A stretch of DNA of 64,000 bases, from contig JAATFV010000253.1 in the NCBI GenBank assembly GCA_015655015.1, positions 1-64,000 on the forward strand, given 5' to 3'. Both the position numbers and the translations under genes were made by a program. Position 1 is the stretch's first letter. The number at the start of each line of letters is the position of its first letter. Positions 43,055-53,035 of the stretch are shown in pieces. The notes under the pieces were generated by a model that saw nothing but the letters and a program-made list of their open reading frames with translations, was not told the DNA's origin and searched no databases. The stretch is from Chitinophagales bacterium. GTDB taxonomy: Bacteria; Bacteroidota; Bacteroidia; Chitinophagales; Chitinophagaceae.

Positions 43055-44524
43055 TCAGGGATTGTTTTTCATATCGGGATTGCCGTCGGTGATAACACGG
43101 GGCAGCAGCATGACAAGGCGGTTGGGCTGATTGAGCGTGTATACGGTATTAGGTCCGCTGACATTATAGATAGTATGTGTAAAGGTGATACCGGCATAGA
43201 GCGGATCGACGGAAAGCCGGCGCATATCGAACCAGCGATATCCTTCGAGGGCGAACTCACGGGTACGTTCGTCGATGATAAATTTTACCAGCGCCGTCTG
43301 GTCGCCCGCCGTAACGGCAGGCACCACGGCATCCGCCGGCGGCATCCTGTTCATACGCAGCGTTTGCACGTCGGACACGGCTCCCCCCAGGTCGCCCGTC
43401 CTCGCCTTGCATTCCGCACTGAGCAGGTATAGTTCGGAGAGCTGCAGCCCCCACCGGGAGTATTTCACCCCATATTTGCGGATCCGTCCCGATGGGTTGA
43501 CGGTATTATCCATGTTCGTGGCTGAATAAAACTGCAGCCGTAAATCGGTAGGGCCATAGAGGGCCTGGGTCTGTGGAGTGAGCACCAGCCCGTCATTACC
43601 CGTATAGTTGCCGCCGTAGGCGCCGGTAAAGAACACCTTTGATACTACCGCCTCATGAATGTCATTCTGCAAATTGCCGGGCGAGTTGACAGGACCCACA
43701 TTCACATCGATCGGCAAGAAGGCGCCCCCCGTAGCCAGCGTCTGGTTATAATTATACAGCGATACCTGGCCATTAGCCGCCACATCCGTCAATGCTGCTT
43801 TCAGCAAGGGCAGGGCGTCGGTATACCGTCCCATGAACAAATACACTTTGCCCAGGAACCCTTCGACGGCAGGTTTGGACCATCGTGTCACGATCACCGG
43901 CTGCTGGGGGATGGATGTCAGCGCATCGGTCAGATCTTTTATGATAAGATCATAGGTATCCTGGACAGTGCCCCTCGGGAAGGACGTAACACTAACGTCT
44001 GCCACGGTGATCAGCGGAAAACCGGGATCGGTGGCGGCGGTTGCCGCGACATAAGGTTTGCAGTAATAATTGGCCATCGTCCAGTTGGACCAGGCGCGGG
44101 TAGCCAGGGCCTCCGCGCGCAGCGCCCTTTTCTGGACATCCGTTCCCCCCGTGGAATTCAATACTTCATTGATCACCTTGTTGATCTGGTAAATTTCCGT
44201 GAGGTGATTGCGCAGCGTAAAGGGAGTCACATCCGAAGTAGGATAAATGGAATCTTTCCACATAAAGAACCGGTCCCGGTAATCACGCGAACCTTTATTG
44301 ATAAAATAATTGCCTTCCGCGGCAATCTCGTCCCCCATGAGCTGTACCTCCGACCAGCCGCCGACACTGCCGGTATTATAAAGGGAGGGGTCATTCATGA
44401 TCTTGTCATAGTCGTCCGTAGTCTTAGCCACCTGGCTGCCCAGGGGGACGATCTCCAGCCAGCTTTTTTTACAGGAGGCCAGCAGGCAGGTCAGGATGAT
44501 AGCGAAAATTATATTTTTCTTCAT
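43055..44524 (-). CDS. SusD/RagB-family nutrient-binding lipoprotein
   Basis: A 489-aa surface lipoprotein, partner of the SusC receptor encoded 21 bp upstream. The signal peptide ends at a lipobox (CLLASC, Cys at about residue 18), and the mature N-terminus KKSWLEIVPLGSQ fits the SusD family. Central TPR-like helices include ALRAEALATRAWSNWTMANY and VEGFLGKVYLFMGRYTDALP, and the C-terminal SusD domain shows FIIDERTREFALEGYRWFDM, which is diagnostic. The ligand is unknown. Confidence 0.93.
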   Translation of the reverse strand: MKKNIIFAIILTCLLASCKKSWLEIVPLGSQVAKTTDDYDKIMNDPSLYNTGSVGGWSEVQLMGDEIAAEGNYFINKGSRDYRDRFFMWKDSIYPTSDVTPFTLRNHLTEIYQINKVINEVLNSTGGTDVQKRALRAEALATRAWSNWTMANYYCKPYVAATAATDPGFPLITVADVSVTSFPRGTVQDTYDLIIKDLTDALTSIPQQPVIVTRWSKPAVEGFLGKVYLFMGRYTDALPLLKAALTDVAANGQVSLYNYNQTLATGGAFLPIDVNVGPVNSPGNLQNDIHEAVVSKVFFTGAYGGNYTGNDGLVLTPQTQALYGPTDLRLQFYSATNMDNTVNPSGRIRKYGVKYSRWGLQLSELYLLSAECKARTGDLGGAVSDVQTLRMNRMPPADAVVPAVTAGDQTALVKFIIDERTREFALEGYRWFDMRRLSVDPLYAGITFTHTIYNVSGPNTVYTLNQPNRLVMLLPRVITDGNPDMKNNP

Positions 44525-44545
44525 TGTTGTCTGATTAAGGTTGAA

Positions 44546-47500
44546 TTAAAAAGTGAGGTTCATACCGAAACTATAACCATGTCCCGGTTTAGCCGCCCCG
44601 GGGCCTCGTACCGACTCGGGGTCGATGCCCACTTTATTCTTTGTCCAAAGGAGATAATTATTGGTTTGTACGAAAAAGTTAGCTCTCTGTATTCGCAGGT
44701 AACGCGCCGCGCTGCCAGGCAGGTTATAAGACAGGGTAACATCGCGTAATTTTATAAAGGAAGAGCTGATCACATTGATATCCGCCGATGTGTAATAAGC
44801 CGTACTCCTGCGGTTGAAATTGGTAGAGCCATTGGCTACATACGACGGTATATTGGTAACCGCTTCATCGCCGGGTTTCTTCCAGCGATTGAGGAAATAA
44901 TTCTGGATATTGGGGCTGCTCAGGGAAGTGGATGTGGAAAGCCGGCCGGAGAAAAAGCCGTCCACGTCCCTGCGCATAACGGCCCCCATGGAATAGACCG
45001 CATTCATGGAAAGACTGAAACCTTTATAGGAGAAGGTATTCGTCATACCGCCGAACACGGGAGGCCGGGTAGTGCCCATATATTTCAGATCGGCCACCTG
45101 CGCGATATTGGGGGCTTTGGTAACGGTTTTGTTGGCCAGGTAGATCTGGGGGTCTCCAAGGTTGTCCAGCCCTGCGAAACGATAGGCAAAGAGCGGGCTG
45201 GTATTATACCCCGCAATATTACTAATGCCCCCGACATAAAAGCTGGCGGTATTGAGAAGGGGATTGAGCTTGCTGTAAGAGACCAGCTTGTTATTATTAT
45301 AGGTAAAGGTCATTGTAGTGATCCAGGCAAAATCCTTTGTCCGGATATTCTCCGAACGCAGGGTAACTTCGATGCCTTTATTGACCAGCCTTCCGACATT
45401 ACCCGTGAGAGAAGTAAGACCTGTCCAGGGGTTCAACGGAGTACTGCCGATCAGATCGGTGGTATTCTTCTGGTAAACATCGATGCCGCCGCTGAGCCTC
45501 CTTTTGAGTATCGAAAAATCCAGCCCGATATTGGTCACATGCGTAACTTCCCAGGACAACGTAGTGTTGGCAACGCCCGAGAGGGTCAGGGCATTGCCCG
45601 CGATGGCGTTGGCGTTGTTGGAAGTGGTCACCGAGCTGAAAACGTCATCCAGCGCTGCTGCCCCTACATAAGGGGAGTTGCCGGTGATCCCGTGTGTGAC
45701 CCTCAGGCTGAGATCATTCACCCATTTTACCGGCAGCAGGAACCGTTCTTTCGCGAGCTGCCATCTTCCTCCCAGGCTGTAGCTGGGTTTGTTCTGACTC
45801 GCCAGGTCCTTACCAAACTGGTTGCTATAGTCCTGCCGGATGCTGGCGTCGATATTATATTTACCGCTGATGCTGTAGCTGCCAAGACCGAAATAGGAAA
45901 TGAACCGGGAATAAGTCTGGGATAGCTGAAACGGCTGGGACAACGAGCCATAACCGGTCACCGTTCCGGACACTCCGGCCCCTAACCGGGCATAATCGAT
46001 TAAGGAATAGGTCCCGAGCGCTTCGTTATACCCTTGCAGCGTGTTGCTGGTCCGGTAAGTATATCCTTCCTGAACATCATTACCAGCCTGCAGGGTGAGG
46101 TGATCACGGCCCCTTCTCGGGGACGCGTCATATACCAGCTGGTTACGGACTGTCCAGTTGCGCTGGTTATTATGCCCATCCTGATAGGCGCCGCCGGTCG
46201 TCGGCAGGTTATAGATTGGCGTAGAGCTGGAAGTAGGCGCCACCGTAAGGCCGACGATTTGTTTACGCTGGCTGATCGTCCTGTTGTCCGTGAAATAGAT
46301 CGCCGTTCCCGGGGCCGTCTGGTAGCCGTAGGTGCCTACAAAGCTGAGCCCCTTCCACAATTTCAGGGTCGCATTGGAGGTGACGTTGACATTCAGGTTA
46401 TTGGAACTGCTATGCGCCAGGTTGATCTCATCCAGCGGGGTATAGTCGAGGTTGATGCGGCTTCTGGACTGATAATTCTGACGTACCGAATCGGAGTAAC
46501 CGGTCAGGTAATCCATCATGATATTGTGTCCTGAAGCGTCCCGGAACAGCTGGTAAGGCAGGAAGCTGGTACTGACAACTGGATAGTTTTTGCCCGAACT
46601 GACGGTATTGATAAGGGAGGTATTCACCGTGATCTTCAGCCGGCTGCCGGCCGTGATGCTTTGAGACACGTTGAGCCGGTAGGAATTATTGCGCTGTCCG
46701 GGCGTTGAGCTTTGTGTGCCGCTATAACCCAGCGAGGCGTAAAAAGAATACAAGCTATTGCCGCCGGATGCGGAAATAGTGTGGTTGTCGATGATCGTCG
46801 GGCGATAAAAAATGCTTTTGATCTGCCCTAAATTATTGATCGATGCGAGACTGTCCAGCCGTTGATTGGCCACGGCCGCCGAAATACGGCCCCTGCTCTG
46901 ATCATATAAGATCTGTTCATGAGGCGCCAGTCCGCTGGTGCTGACGGAGGAAAATGGATAGGCTACCGGATCAAAGATCTCTTTTGCGGACTGTATGAAC
47001 TGTTGGCTGCTCATCATCTTCCCATAGGAGAAATCAGGCAGGGGCGTATAATTTATAAAACCGCTATAGCTGATATTCAGCCGCTGGTTCCTTTCACCGG
47101 ATTTGGTGGTGATAACGATGACGCCGTTGGCAGCCCGGGCGCCCCAAATGGCCGCGGCTGCGGCATCCTTCAGTACGGTGATGTCTTCCACGTCGTCCAG
47201 GTTGACCGCGCTGAACTCGCTGATGATAACGCCGTTGACTACATATAACGGATCAGGAGGTAATGCCGCGGAGGTGTACCCCCGGATGAGGCTTTTGCGC
47301 GTCGTTACACCATTACCGTTGGTGTTCGCGTTGGTATTATTGGCGCCGACGGCTATCTGCAAACCGGCCACCTGGCCTTCCAGCCTTCCGATGAGGTCCA
47401 TGGTGCTGGTGCGTTCTTTAAAAGTCTGCATATCCGGTTTGCCAAAGGAGCCCGTAGCCCTCTCTTTATCCAACAGCTGGAAACCGGTATTATAGACGGT

Positions 47501-48181
47501 TACGCCATCTAATTTTACGACCCTGGGTTTCAGGTACACGGTCATAAAACTTCTTGTATTGGCGCGGACAGTAACCGGTTCATAATTGATCGTGCTGAAC
47601 AGCAGGGAATCTCCTTCGTTTATATTTTTAAATAAGAACTCTCCCTGGGAGTTGGTCATGGTGATTGTGTGGGTGGCCCGTGAAAAAACAGTCACGCCGG
47701 CAATCGGATTTTGTTTTTCATCTTTTACCACCCCATGCACATCGGCCGGCAGTTGAACGGTAAAGTCAAAGACGCGCGTAGATTTGCCCGGCGCATTCGG
47801 TGTTATTGTCCTTTTGCTGACAAATACGGTGTTCATCTGTATCTCAAAGTCGAGAGGCTGCCCTGCAAAAACGTCCTGGAGCGCCAGCACGAGCGGGGCT
47901 TTGCTGAAATTGACACTGATGGGAGCTGCATCTTTGAGATCCTCATTCCTGTAAAAAAAACGATAGCCTGTCTGTTGACTGATGATGGTCAACACCCGTT
48001 CGATGGGCACCCGCGAACCACTAAAGGTGACTGTCTGCGCTACGGTCCTGGCGCTTCCTTGCAGCACCAGCGTAAGCAGGAGAATAGTAGTTAATTTCAT
48101 CACTAGCAATGTTTTGGTTAATTCCCGCCCCTTCATCCGGCAGGGACGAAGAAAGGAGGGGCGAAGACGCGTAATTTGCAT
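44546..48181 (-). CDS. SusC/RagA-type TonB-dependent receptor with STN signalling domain
   Basis: A 1211-aa outer-membrane receptor. After a signal peptide (residues about 25-50, TTILLLTLVLQGSARTVAQ) comes an STN domain (about 52-125, with RVPIERVLTIISQQTGYRFF). A carboxypeptidase-regulatory-like domain follows (HGVVKDEKQNPIAGVTVFSR), then the plug with VVNGVIISEF and IWGARAANGVIVITTKSG, and the beta barrel ending SFGMNLTF. The STN domain is the hallmark of receptors that signal through a FecR anti-sigma to an ECF sigma factor, and exactly those genes lie upstream. The ATG at 48181 gives the long N-terminus that is usual for Chitinophaga-type SusC proteins. Confidence 0.93.
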   Translation of the reverse strand: MQITRLRPSFLRPCRMKGRELTKTLLVMKLTTILLLTLVLQGSARTVAQTVTFSGSRVPIERVLTIISQQTGYRFFYRNEDLKDAAPISVNFSKAPLVLALQDVFAGQPLDFEIQMNTVFVSKRTITPNAPGKSTRVFDFTVQLPADVHGVVKDEKQNPIAGVTVFSRATHTITMTNSQGEFLFKNINEGDSLLFSTINYEPVTVRANTRSFMTVYLKPRVVKLDGVTVYNTGFQLLDKERATGSFGKPDMQTFKERTSTMDLIGRLEGQVAGLQIAVGANNTNANTNGNGVTTRKSLIRGYTSAALPPDPLYVVNGVIISEFSAVNLDDVEDITVLKDAAAAAIWGARAANGVIVITTKSGERNQRLNISYSGFINYTPLPDFSYGKMMSSQQFIQSAKEIFDPVAYPFSSVSTSGLAPHEQILYDQSRGRISAAVANQRLDSLASINNLGQIKSIFYRPTIIDNHTISASGGNSLYSFYASLGYSGTQSSTPGQRNNSYRLNVSQSITAGSRLKITVNTSLINTVSSGKNYPVVSTSFLPYQLFRDASGHNIMMDYLTGYSDSVRQNYQSRSRINLDYTPLDEINLAHSSSNNLNVNVTSNATLKLWKGLSFVGTYGYQTAPGTAIYFTDNRTISQRKQIVGLTVAPTSSSTPIYNLPTTGGAYQDGHNNQRNWTVRNQLVYDASPRRGRDHLTLQAGNDVQEGYTYRTSNTLQGYNEALGTYSLIDYARLGAGVSGTVTGYGSLSQPFQLSQTYSRFISYFGLGSYSISGKYNIDASIRQDYSNQFGKDLASQNKPSYSLGGRWQLAKERFLLPVKWVNDLSLRVTHGITGNSPYVGAAALDDVFSSVTTSNNANAIAGNALTLSGVANTTLSWEVTHVTNIGLDFSILKRRLSGGIDVYQKNTTDLIGSTPLNPWTGLTSLTGNVGRLVNKGIEVTLRSENIRTKDFAWITTMTFTYNNNKLVSYSKLNPLLNTASFYVGGISNIAGYNTSPLFAYRFAGLDNLGDPQIYLANKTVTKAPNIAQVADLKYMGTTRPPVFGGMTNTFSYKGFSLSMNAVYSMGAVMRRDVDGFFSGRLSTSTSLSSPNIQNYFLNRWKKPGDEAVTNIPSYVANGSTNFNRRSTAYYTSADINVISSSFIKLRDVTLSYNLPGSAARYLRIQRANFFVQTNNYLLWTKNKVGIDPESVRGPGAAKPGHGYSFGMNLTF

Positions 48182-48250
48182 ACCTTTGCCTGGTTTAAGT
48201 TTGATTAATAAGCAGTTATTCTATCTCTGTTTCTTGTTAACTTAAATGCA

Positions 48251-48290
48251 AACCGGGAGTAGGACGCCAATCTTGACACCCGGTTTTTTA
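48251..48290. terminator. Hairpin between fecR and the SusC gene
   Basis: A 7-bp stem (AACCGGG at 48251-48257 with CCCGGTT at 48279-48285) encloses a 21-nt loop. The T run follows it on the plus strand, although both neighbouring genes are on the minus strand, so on the minus strand it is at best a weak attenuator in the leader of the SusC gene, 70 bp before its start. Confidence 0.35.
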
Positions 48291-48309
48291 TTTTCAGCCA
48301 ACAATGTCT

Positions 48310-49521
48310 TTAAGGAAGAATGATGAGTTTCTTTTCTTTTTCTATCCGATAATGTATTCTTGTTTTTGTCAATCCTTTTAATACCTGGTCCAGCGTCAGC
48401 GAGCGGTCGATCTCCCCGCTGAAACTGCCTGTAGGCATAGCACCCCGATATTCCACCTCTATATCATACCAGCGGGCTATTTGCCGCATCACTGCATCGA
48501 GGCTGGAATTGTGGAAAGAAAAGGCGCCGTTCTTCCAGGCTATCGCCTGGTTCACATCCGCATCCCCGATCAGGGCAAGCGAGCCGTCCGCCGGTGATAC
48601 CTGTGCCTGCTGACCCGGGCTCAGCAGTTGTGACAACCCGCCGGAGCTGACTTTGACGGCTCCTTCCAGCAAGGTGGTTTTGATGCCTGCCTCATCGCCA
48701 TAGGCATTAATATTGAAGAAGGTGCCCAGGACTTCCACTTCGGTACGGTCATTGACCTTCACCCTGAACGGCAGGTGGGCATTCCGGCTTACTTCAAAAC
48801 AGGCTTCACCCGTTATCTCCACCTTTCTTTCGCCGCCGGTGAACGCTACAGGATATCTGAGGCTGCTGGCCGCATTTAGCCAGACCTTTGTTCCTTCCGG
48901 TAATATCAATTGAAACTGCCGCCCGCGCGGCGTACTGATCGTATTGTAGACGGTTGTCTCTTCCCCGTGCCGGTTATGGGTCTTATTATATACGAGACTG
49001 CCATTCTGTATTTTCACTTCTGCATTGCCCTGCATCGCCACCATTCCATTTTGCAGACTATCCAGCGATATCTGCCTTCCGTCGGATAGGGTTAGCAGCG
49101 CGCCTGCTTTGCCCGGGTTTATATCGTTGTGCGCAACGATCCCCGCAACGGGCGGCGATGGAACACGGTGAGTAAAAAAATAAGCGCCGGCCGACAGGCA
49201 GATCAGCAACACAGCCGCGGCAGCCCAACGCCCCGCCCTGAGAAAATGTACCCGATGCGCCGCAGGCCGATAGGAAGAGGCCGGTGTTTCCTGCCGGATA
49301 CTCACTGACTCCCCCCCAATGCTGCTCAACAACCGTTGTTCTATCGCGTCTTCTATGCTCTTCTTCTGATCGTCAAAGTCTGCCAGTGCATCGGTACGCC
49401 GGTATTCCAGGATGGCGAGGAACCGTACTACAAACTCCGTTTCAGCCGGAGTGGTAGTCCCACTATTATACCTCGACAGTAATTCAAAAAAATAGGTTTT
49501 GTCCTTTTCTGAAGGATACAT
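48310..49521 (-). CDS. FecR-family anti-sigma factor
   Basis: A 403-aa anti-sigma regulator. It has a cytoplasmic N-terminal region, one membrane helix around residue 120 (AAAVLLICLSAGAYFF), a FecR domain (YNTISTPRGRQFQLILPEGT then KVWLNAASSLRYPVAF) and the C-terminal DUF4974-like domain (FSFHNSSLDAVMRQIARWYD, GEIDRSLTLDQVLKGL). It would hold the adjacent ECF sigma factor inactive until the STN domain of the receptor contacts its periplasmic part. The ATG at 49521 (MYPSEKDKTYFFELL) is preferred over a TTG 23 codons upstream. Confidence 0.93.
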   Translation of the reverse strand: MYPSEKDKTYFFELLSRYNSGTTTPAETEFVVRFLAILEYRRTDALADFDDQKKSIEDAIEQRLLSSIGGESVSIRQETPASSYRPAAHRVHFLRAGRWAAAAVLLICLSAGAYFFTHRVPSPPVAGIVAHNDINPGKAGALLTLSDGRQISLDSLQNGMVAMQGNAEVKIQNGSLVYNKTHNRHGEETTVYNTISTPRGRQFQLILPEGTKVWLNAASSLRYPVAFTGGERKVEITGEACFEVSRNAHLPFRVKVNDRTEVEVLGTFFNINAYGDEAGIKTTLLEGAVKVSSGGLSQLLSPGQQAQVSPADGSLALIGDADVNQAIAWKNGAFSFHNSSLDAVMRQIARWYDIEVEYRGAMPTGSFSGEIDRSLTLDQVLKGLTKTRIHYRIEKEKKLIILP

Positions 49522-49602
49522 GATAAGGCATTTTAGTAGTATAGTCAGTAAAAAAGGAAAGGTTTCCCGACCTGCCCGGCTTTTTTTCAAAAAAAATAAT
49601 AG

Positions 49603-50193
49603 CTACTTCTTAAATGGCAATTTTTGCAGCAGGATAAGTAATGAAAGAAGGTGTCCGTAATGCGCTCGCAGGTATTGAATGGATAGGCTTAGCTGGTTTT
49701 GTACCGTCTTGCGGGAAATCTGCAGGTCCTGGGCTATTTCATCCGTGGTAAGATGCTCGAAATAATACTTTACAAATATCTCTCGTCTTTTCTCCGGCAG
49801 CACTTCTATCCAGGAAGAAACAAGATCGATAAGGTCCTTTTCACGGATAGCGAGGTCGGCTTCATAAAAAGATTGCCGGGGGTTTTCCAGCAGGTCGAAG
49901 AAAAAATGATCCTTTTTCTGGATCAGGGCATTGATGACACGGTAGTTGACCGCTTTATTTACGTAGGCGGGTAAATACGTTATGGTCAGCTCCTGCCGGC
50001 GGCGCCAGAGGTCAAGAAAGATATCATGGACCATTTCTTTAGCCAATTCTGTATCACCCAATTTTTTACTGGCGGTCAAATACGTTTTCTCCCAATATTT
50101 ATGATATAATTTTCCAAAGGCATCCTCGGAGCCTATAGCCATTTGACTTAACAGTTCCTGGTCATTATATATCGGGTTGTCTATCACACACAA
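49603..50193 (-). CDS. ECF-type RNA polymerase sigma-70 factor
   Basis: A sigma factor of about 194-196 aa with region 2 (GSEDAFGKLYHKYWEKTYLT... and AKEMVHDIFLDLWRRRQEL) and region 4 with its helix-turn-helix (LTTDEIAQDLQISRKTVQNQ). It is followed by fecR and then the SusC-SusD pair, the usual arrangement for surface-signalling control. No ATG is available before region 2: the candidates are TTG at 50193 and GTG at 50187, so the exact start is uncertain. It should direct transcription of the SusC-SusD-ABC genes downstream. Confidence 0.9.
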   Translation of the reverse strand: MCVIDNPIYNDQELLSQMAIGSEDAFGKLYHKYWEKTYLTASKKLGDTELAKEMVHDIFLDLWRRRQELTITYLPAYVNKAVNYRVINALIQKKDHFFFDLLENPRQSFYEADLAIREKDLIDLVSSWIEVLPEKRREIFVKYYFEHLTTDEIAQDLQISRKTVQNQLSLSIQYLRAHYGHLLSLLILLQKLPFKK

Positions 50194-50334
50194 ATAACTT
50201 TAGAGAATATTGCCAAAGCATAAATTTAATGAAAAAATAATTAAACCTTCTTTAACGCCCGCAGGCCGCGCCATTCCGTGGTAATTCCCCTTTTTACCGT
50301 ACTTTCATATCGCCCTCCTAAAGGGTTAACTTTT

Positions 50335-51978
50335 ATGAAAAAGCACCTTTCCTTTTGGTTGCTCCTCAGCAGCTTCATCGGCCTTCATAGTTTCGCACAG
50401 GACAACCCGCTCTTCAGGCATCTTCCTCCGGATGCCGCCAGCGTCTACCAGGTCAATATTCCCGCCCTGGTCTCCAAGCTTAACTGGCAGGACCTTATAG
50501 GGAAGCTGCCCATGAATCCAAAAGACAATAAATCCGGCCATATGTTGGAGATGATGAAGAACCCTTTTTCAACAGGCATCAACATCACAAAAGATTTCTT
50601 TGTCACAGAGACCGATAAAGGCAACCCCGATAGCGCTGCCTATACCACTATTATCTTCCACCTGGCAGACTCCGCGAAATTCGTGGCTTTCCTGAGCCAG
50701 CAGGAACAAGGACTTCGCTTCTTCCCCTATCCCAATAAAGGCCGCGCAGCCGGAAAAGACAAATACGGTGTCGCCTGGGATAAAGAGGTTGCCGTGATAA
50801 CGATCATCAAGCCCGGTGCCGGAGAGCAGCTATCGTCATCCAAAAGCGCTCCACAGGCCAGGCCGCGGTTTCCGGCCGGCAATTATACCGTCCTGGCCGC
50901 TAAAAGGAGCTTTGCTGCGCTGAAAGGTTTTGACCGTTCTGTATATACTACCGACACGGAATTCAAAGCCGGGTTCTCTGACGATGCCGATATGCACATG
51001 TGGGCCCCGCGGGGTGCAGGCATTTCCATGCTGGCAAAGAATATAATGAAAAAAGGCCGCGGCAAAGACCCCGGTTTTTCCAAAGCCATGGCCGCTGTAT
51101 ATCAATCAAAGGCTCATACCCTGACGGCGCTGCGATTTGAAGCGGGAAAGATCACCATAAAAAGTACCACCGCCTATCCGCCGGACTCGCTGGCTTTCTA
51201 CGCAAAATTTGCCGGCAGGCCATTGAACACCGACCTGGTGGCCCGACTGCCGAAAGGCGACCTGCTGGCAATGATCAATCTGCATGTTGATCCGTCAGCT
51301 ATCGGAGAAATGCTGGATAAAACTAAAAGCCGCGCGAAGGTCGACTCTATGCTGGCGAAAAAGGAATTGACCGTAGACAATATTATACACTCCTTTAAAG
51401 GGGATATTTTGTTAGCCGTCGTGGATCCTGCCGATAAGCCGGCAGATTCCTCCGGGAAAAAACAGCCTTCCATCTATATGGTCACCACCATCGATGATCT
51501 GTCCTCTTTCAAAGAACTGGCCCGTAAAATGAATTTAATAAAAGATTCCGCAGCAGCAAGCGCTGAGGGCAATATGGGCGGAGACTCTGTCAAAGCCAGC
51601 ACCATCCTGATGAACAAATTAAAGATGGCCTGGACGCTGAAGGATAATATCCTTGTAGTTAGTTTCAGCAAGCAAATTACGGATGGCTATTTCAGCAATA
51701 CCGATAAAAGAAGTACGGATTTCATACCATCCCGGGTGAAAGACAGTCCCTTCAGCCTCTTCGTCGATCTGAAGACCGTAATGGGTTATTTGCAGGGCAT
51801 GAACAGGGGAGAACCTTCCGAAAAGGACAAAAAAATGATGAACGTACTGAATAAGCTGGATGCCTTCACCTTCACCGGGGGAGCTATTCAGGATGGAAAA
51901 GTAGAGACTTATATGGAATTGAAAATGACCGGTTCCTCAGAGAATAGTTTACGCAGCCTGATCAAGATGATCCGGTAG
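50335..51978 (+). CDS. Exported protein, DUF4836-like
   Basis: A 547-aa protein with a signal peptide (MKKHLSFWLLLSSFIGLHSF, cleaved before QDNP) and a start at 50335 chosen for that reason. The mature N-terminus has LPPDAASVYQVNIPALVSKL, which resembles the DUF4836 family of Bacteroidota, proteins of 500-600 aa with two similar halves. The C-terminal half includes SPFSLFVDLKTVMGYLQGM and ends with MTGSSENSLRSLIKMIR. The family assignment is from memory of its pattern and is only moderately sure; the function is unknown. It is divergent from the sigma factor gene. Confidence 0.75.
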   Translation: MKKHLSFWLLLSSFIGLHSFAQDNPLFRHLPPDAASVYQVNIPALVSKLNWQDLIGKLPMNPKDNKSGHMLEMMKNPFSTGINITKDFFVTETDKGNPDSAAYTTIIFHLADSAKFVAFLSQQEQGLRFFPYPNKGRAAGKDKYGVAWDKEVAVITIIKPGAGEQLSSSKSAPQARPRFPAGNYTVLAAKRSFAALKGFDRSVYTTDTEFKAGFSDDADMHMWAPRGAGISMLAKNIMKKGRGKDPGFSKAMAAVYQSKAHTLTALRFEAGKITIKSTTAYPPDSLAFYAKFAGRPLNTDLVARLPKGDLLAMINLHVDPSAIGEMLDKTKSRAKVDSMLAKKELTVDNIIHSFKGDILLAVVDPADKPADSSGKKQPSIYMVTTIDDLSSFKELARKMNLIKDSAAASAEGNMGGDSVKASTILMNKLKMAWTLKDNILVVSFSKQITDGYFSNTDKRSTDFIPSRVKDSPFSLFVDLKTVMGYLQGMNRGEPSEKDKKMMNVLNKLDAFTFTGGAIQDGKVETYMELKMTGSSENSLRSLIKMIR

Positions 51979-52057
51979 TTGAGCAATTTATTCCCCGGCG
52001 CCGTCCCGGAGCCGGGACCCGGGAAAGGGAATATCCCTGGCACTGTTTTTTATATCC

Positions 52058-52330
52058 ATGAATGAACGATTAAATTTATTCAGCATGGATTATCCTAAAA
52101 ACAGCCCGGTCATGGAACGTCGTCTGGTTAGTGAACGCCGCCTTCTCAGGGAGCAACGTCTTCAGCAATACAATGAAATGAAGCCTGTTTTAAAACAGAT
52201 TGCAGGATCGACGGTCCGGATAGCAGGAAAAATGTTTACGTTTCTATTTAAGGCCGCTTTTCGGATTCCGGGGCTGGTGAAAAGGATGAGTTCGCAGCGC
52301 CCCCCTACGCGTACCCGTATCTCTTCTTGA
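52058..52330 (+). CDS. Small basic hypothetical protein
   Basis: A 90-aa frame starting with ATG at 52058, rich in Arg and Lys. The middle shows VMERRLVSERRLLREQRLQQ, an Arg/Glu amphipathic helix, followed by a hydrophobic stretch MFTFLFKAAFRIPGLVKRM. Its last 26 bp overlap the 3' end of the convergent gene. The amino-acid pattern looks like protein but I recognise no family. Confidence 0.5.
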   Translation: MNERLNLFSMDYPKNSPVMERRLVSERRLLREQRLQQYNEMKPVLKQIAGSTVRIAGKMFTFLFKAAFRIPGLVKRMSSQRPPTRTRISS

Positions 52331-52889
52331 ACTCCTCTACCTGTTGATCCGTTAAGATCTGGAAAAGGTAGGTGCGCGTGGACTTATTTCGCTCGATAAA
52401 AGGGATATGTTTTACATAGAACTCGTTGAATACACCGGCCAATTCCACAGCATGGTCCTTACTGTGTAAGAAAAATCCGCAATGGACGGGTTTCCCATTC
52501 GCTTCAAAGCTCAATTGGTTCGTCATTCCATCGGAAGAGGTCCCGGAGATCATCGCCCCGTCATTCATATACCTTCCGGCATAAGCTTCCACATTAAAAT
52601 CCATCTTGCTGACCTGTCCTATAGGATAATACTGACCGCTGATGGTAATACCGCTGGTCGATACGACCAGCTCTTCTTCCGACAGGCCATAATTCATAAG
52701 ATCTCCCCTGGCTATGACAGCGCCGATGACAACGATGGCGAGTCCGCCGCCGAATACCCATCCGATATAATCCTGCCAGGCGGGAACAAAGACCATAATA
52801 ATAGAAAGCATAGCAATAAAAAGACCGGCATAGGCAATGAAGGCCTTTTTGTTCTTACGTTTCACTACCAATTTTGTCCTGAATTCCAT
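52305..52889 (-). CDS. Membrane protein of unknown function
   Basis: A 194-aa protein with two adjacent membrane helices near residues 17-35 (FIAYAGLFIAMLSIIMVFV) and 42-60 (IGWVFGGGLAIVVIGAVIA). A soluble C-terminal domain follows with a beta-rich start (EEELVVSTSGITISGQYYPI), reminiscent of small PH-like domains on membrane proteins. It ends YLFQILTDQQVEEFKKRYGY. No specific family is recognised. It appears to be a single gene. Confidence 0.7.
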   Translation of the reverse strand: MEFRTKLVVKRKNKKAFIAYAGLFIAMLSIIMVFVPAWQDYIGWVFGGGLAIVVIGAVIARGDLMNYGLSEEELVVSTSGITISGQYYPIGQVSKMDFNVEAYAGRYMNDGAMISGTSSDGMTNQLSFEANGKPVHCGFFLHSKDHAVELAGVFNEFYVKHIPFIERNKSTRTYLFQILTDQQVEEFKKRYGYA

Positions 52890-53035
52890 ACCTTATTATA
52901 ACGCAGCAACTTCCATTATATTTTCTCTTTTAGCCCCCCTTCTTCCAGCCCTCTGACAATTTCTTATAGTCCTGCGGCGGCCTGCCCTCTGGCAATCTCC
53001 TCTTATAATACTGCAATACTGCGCGGCCGCACCTT

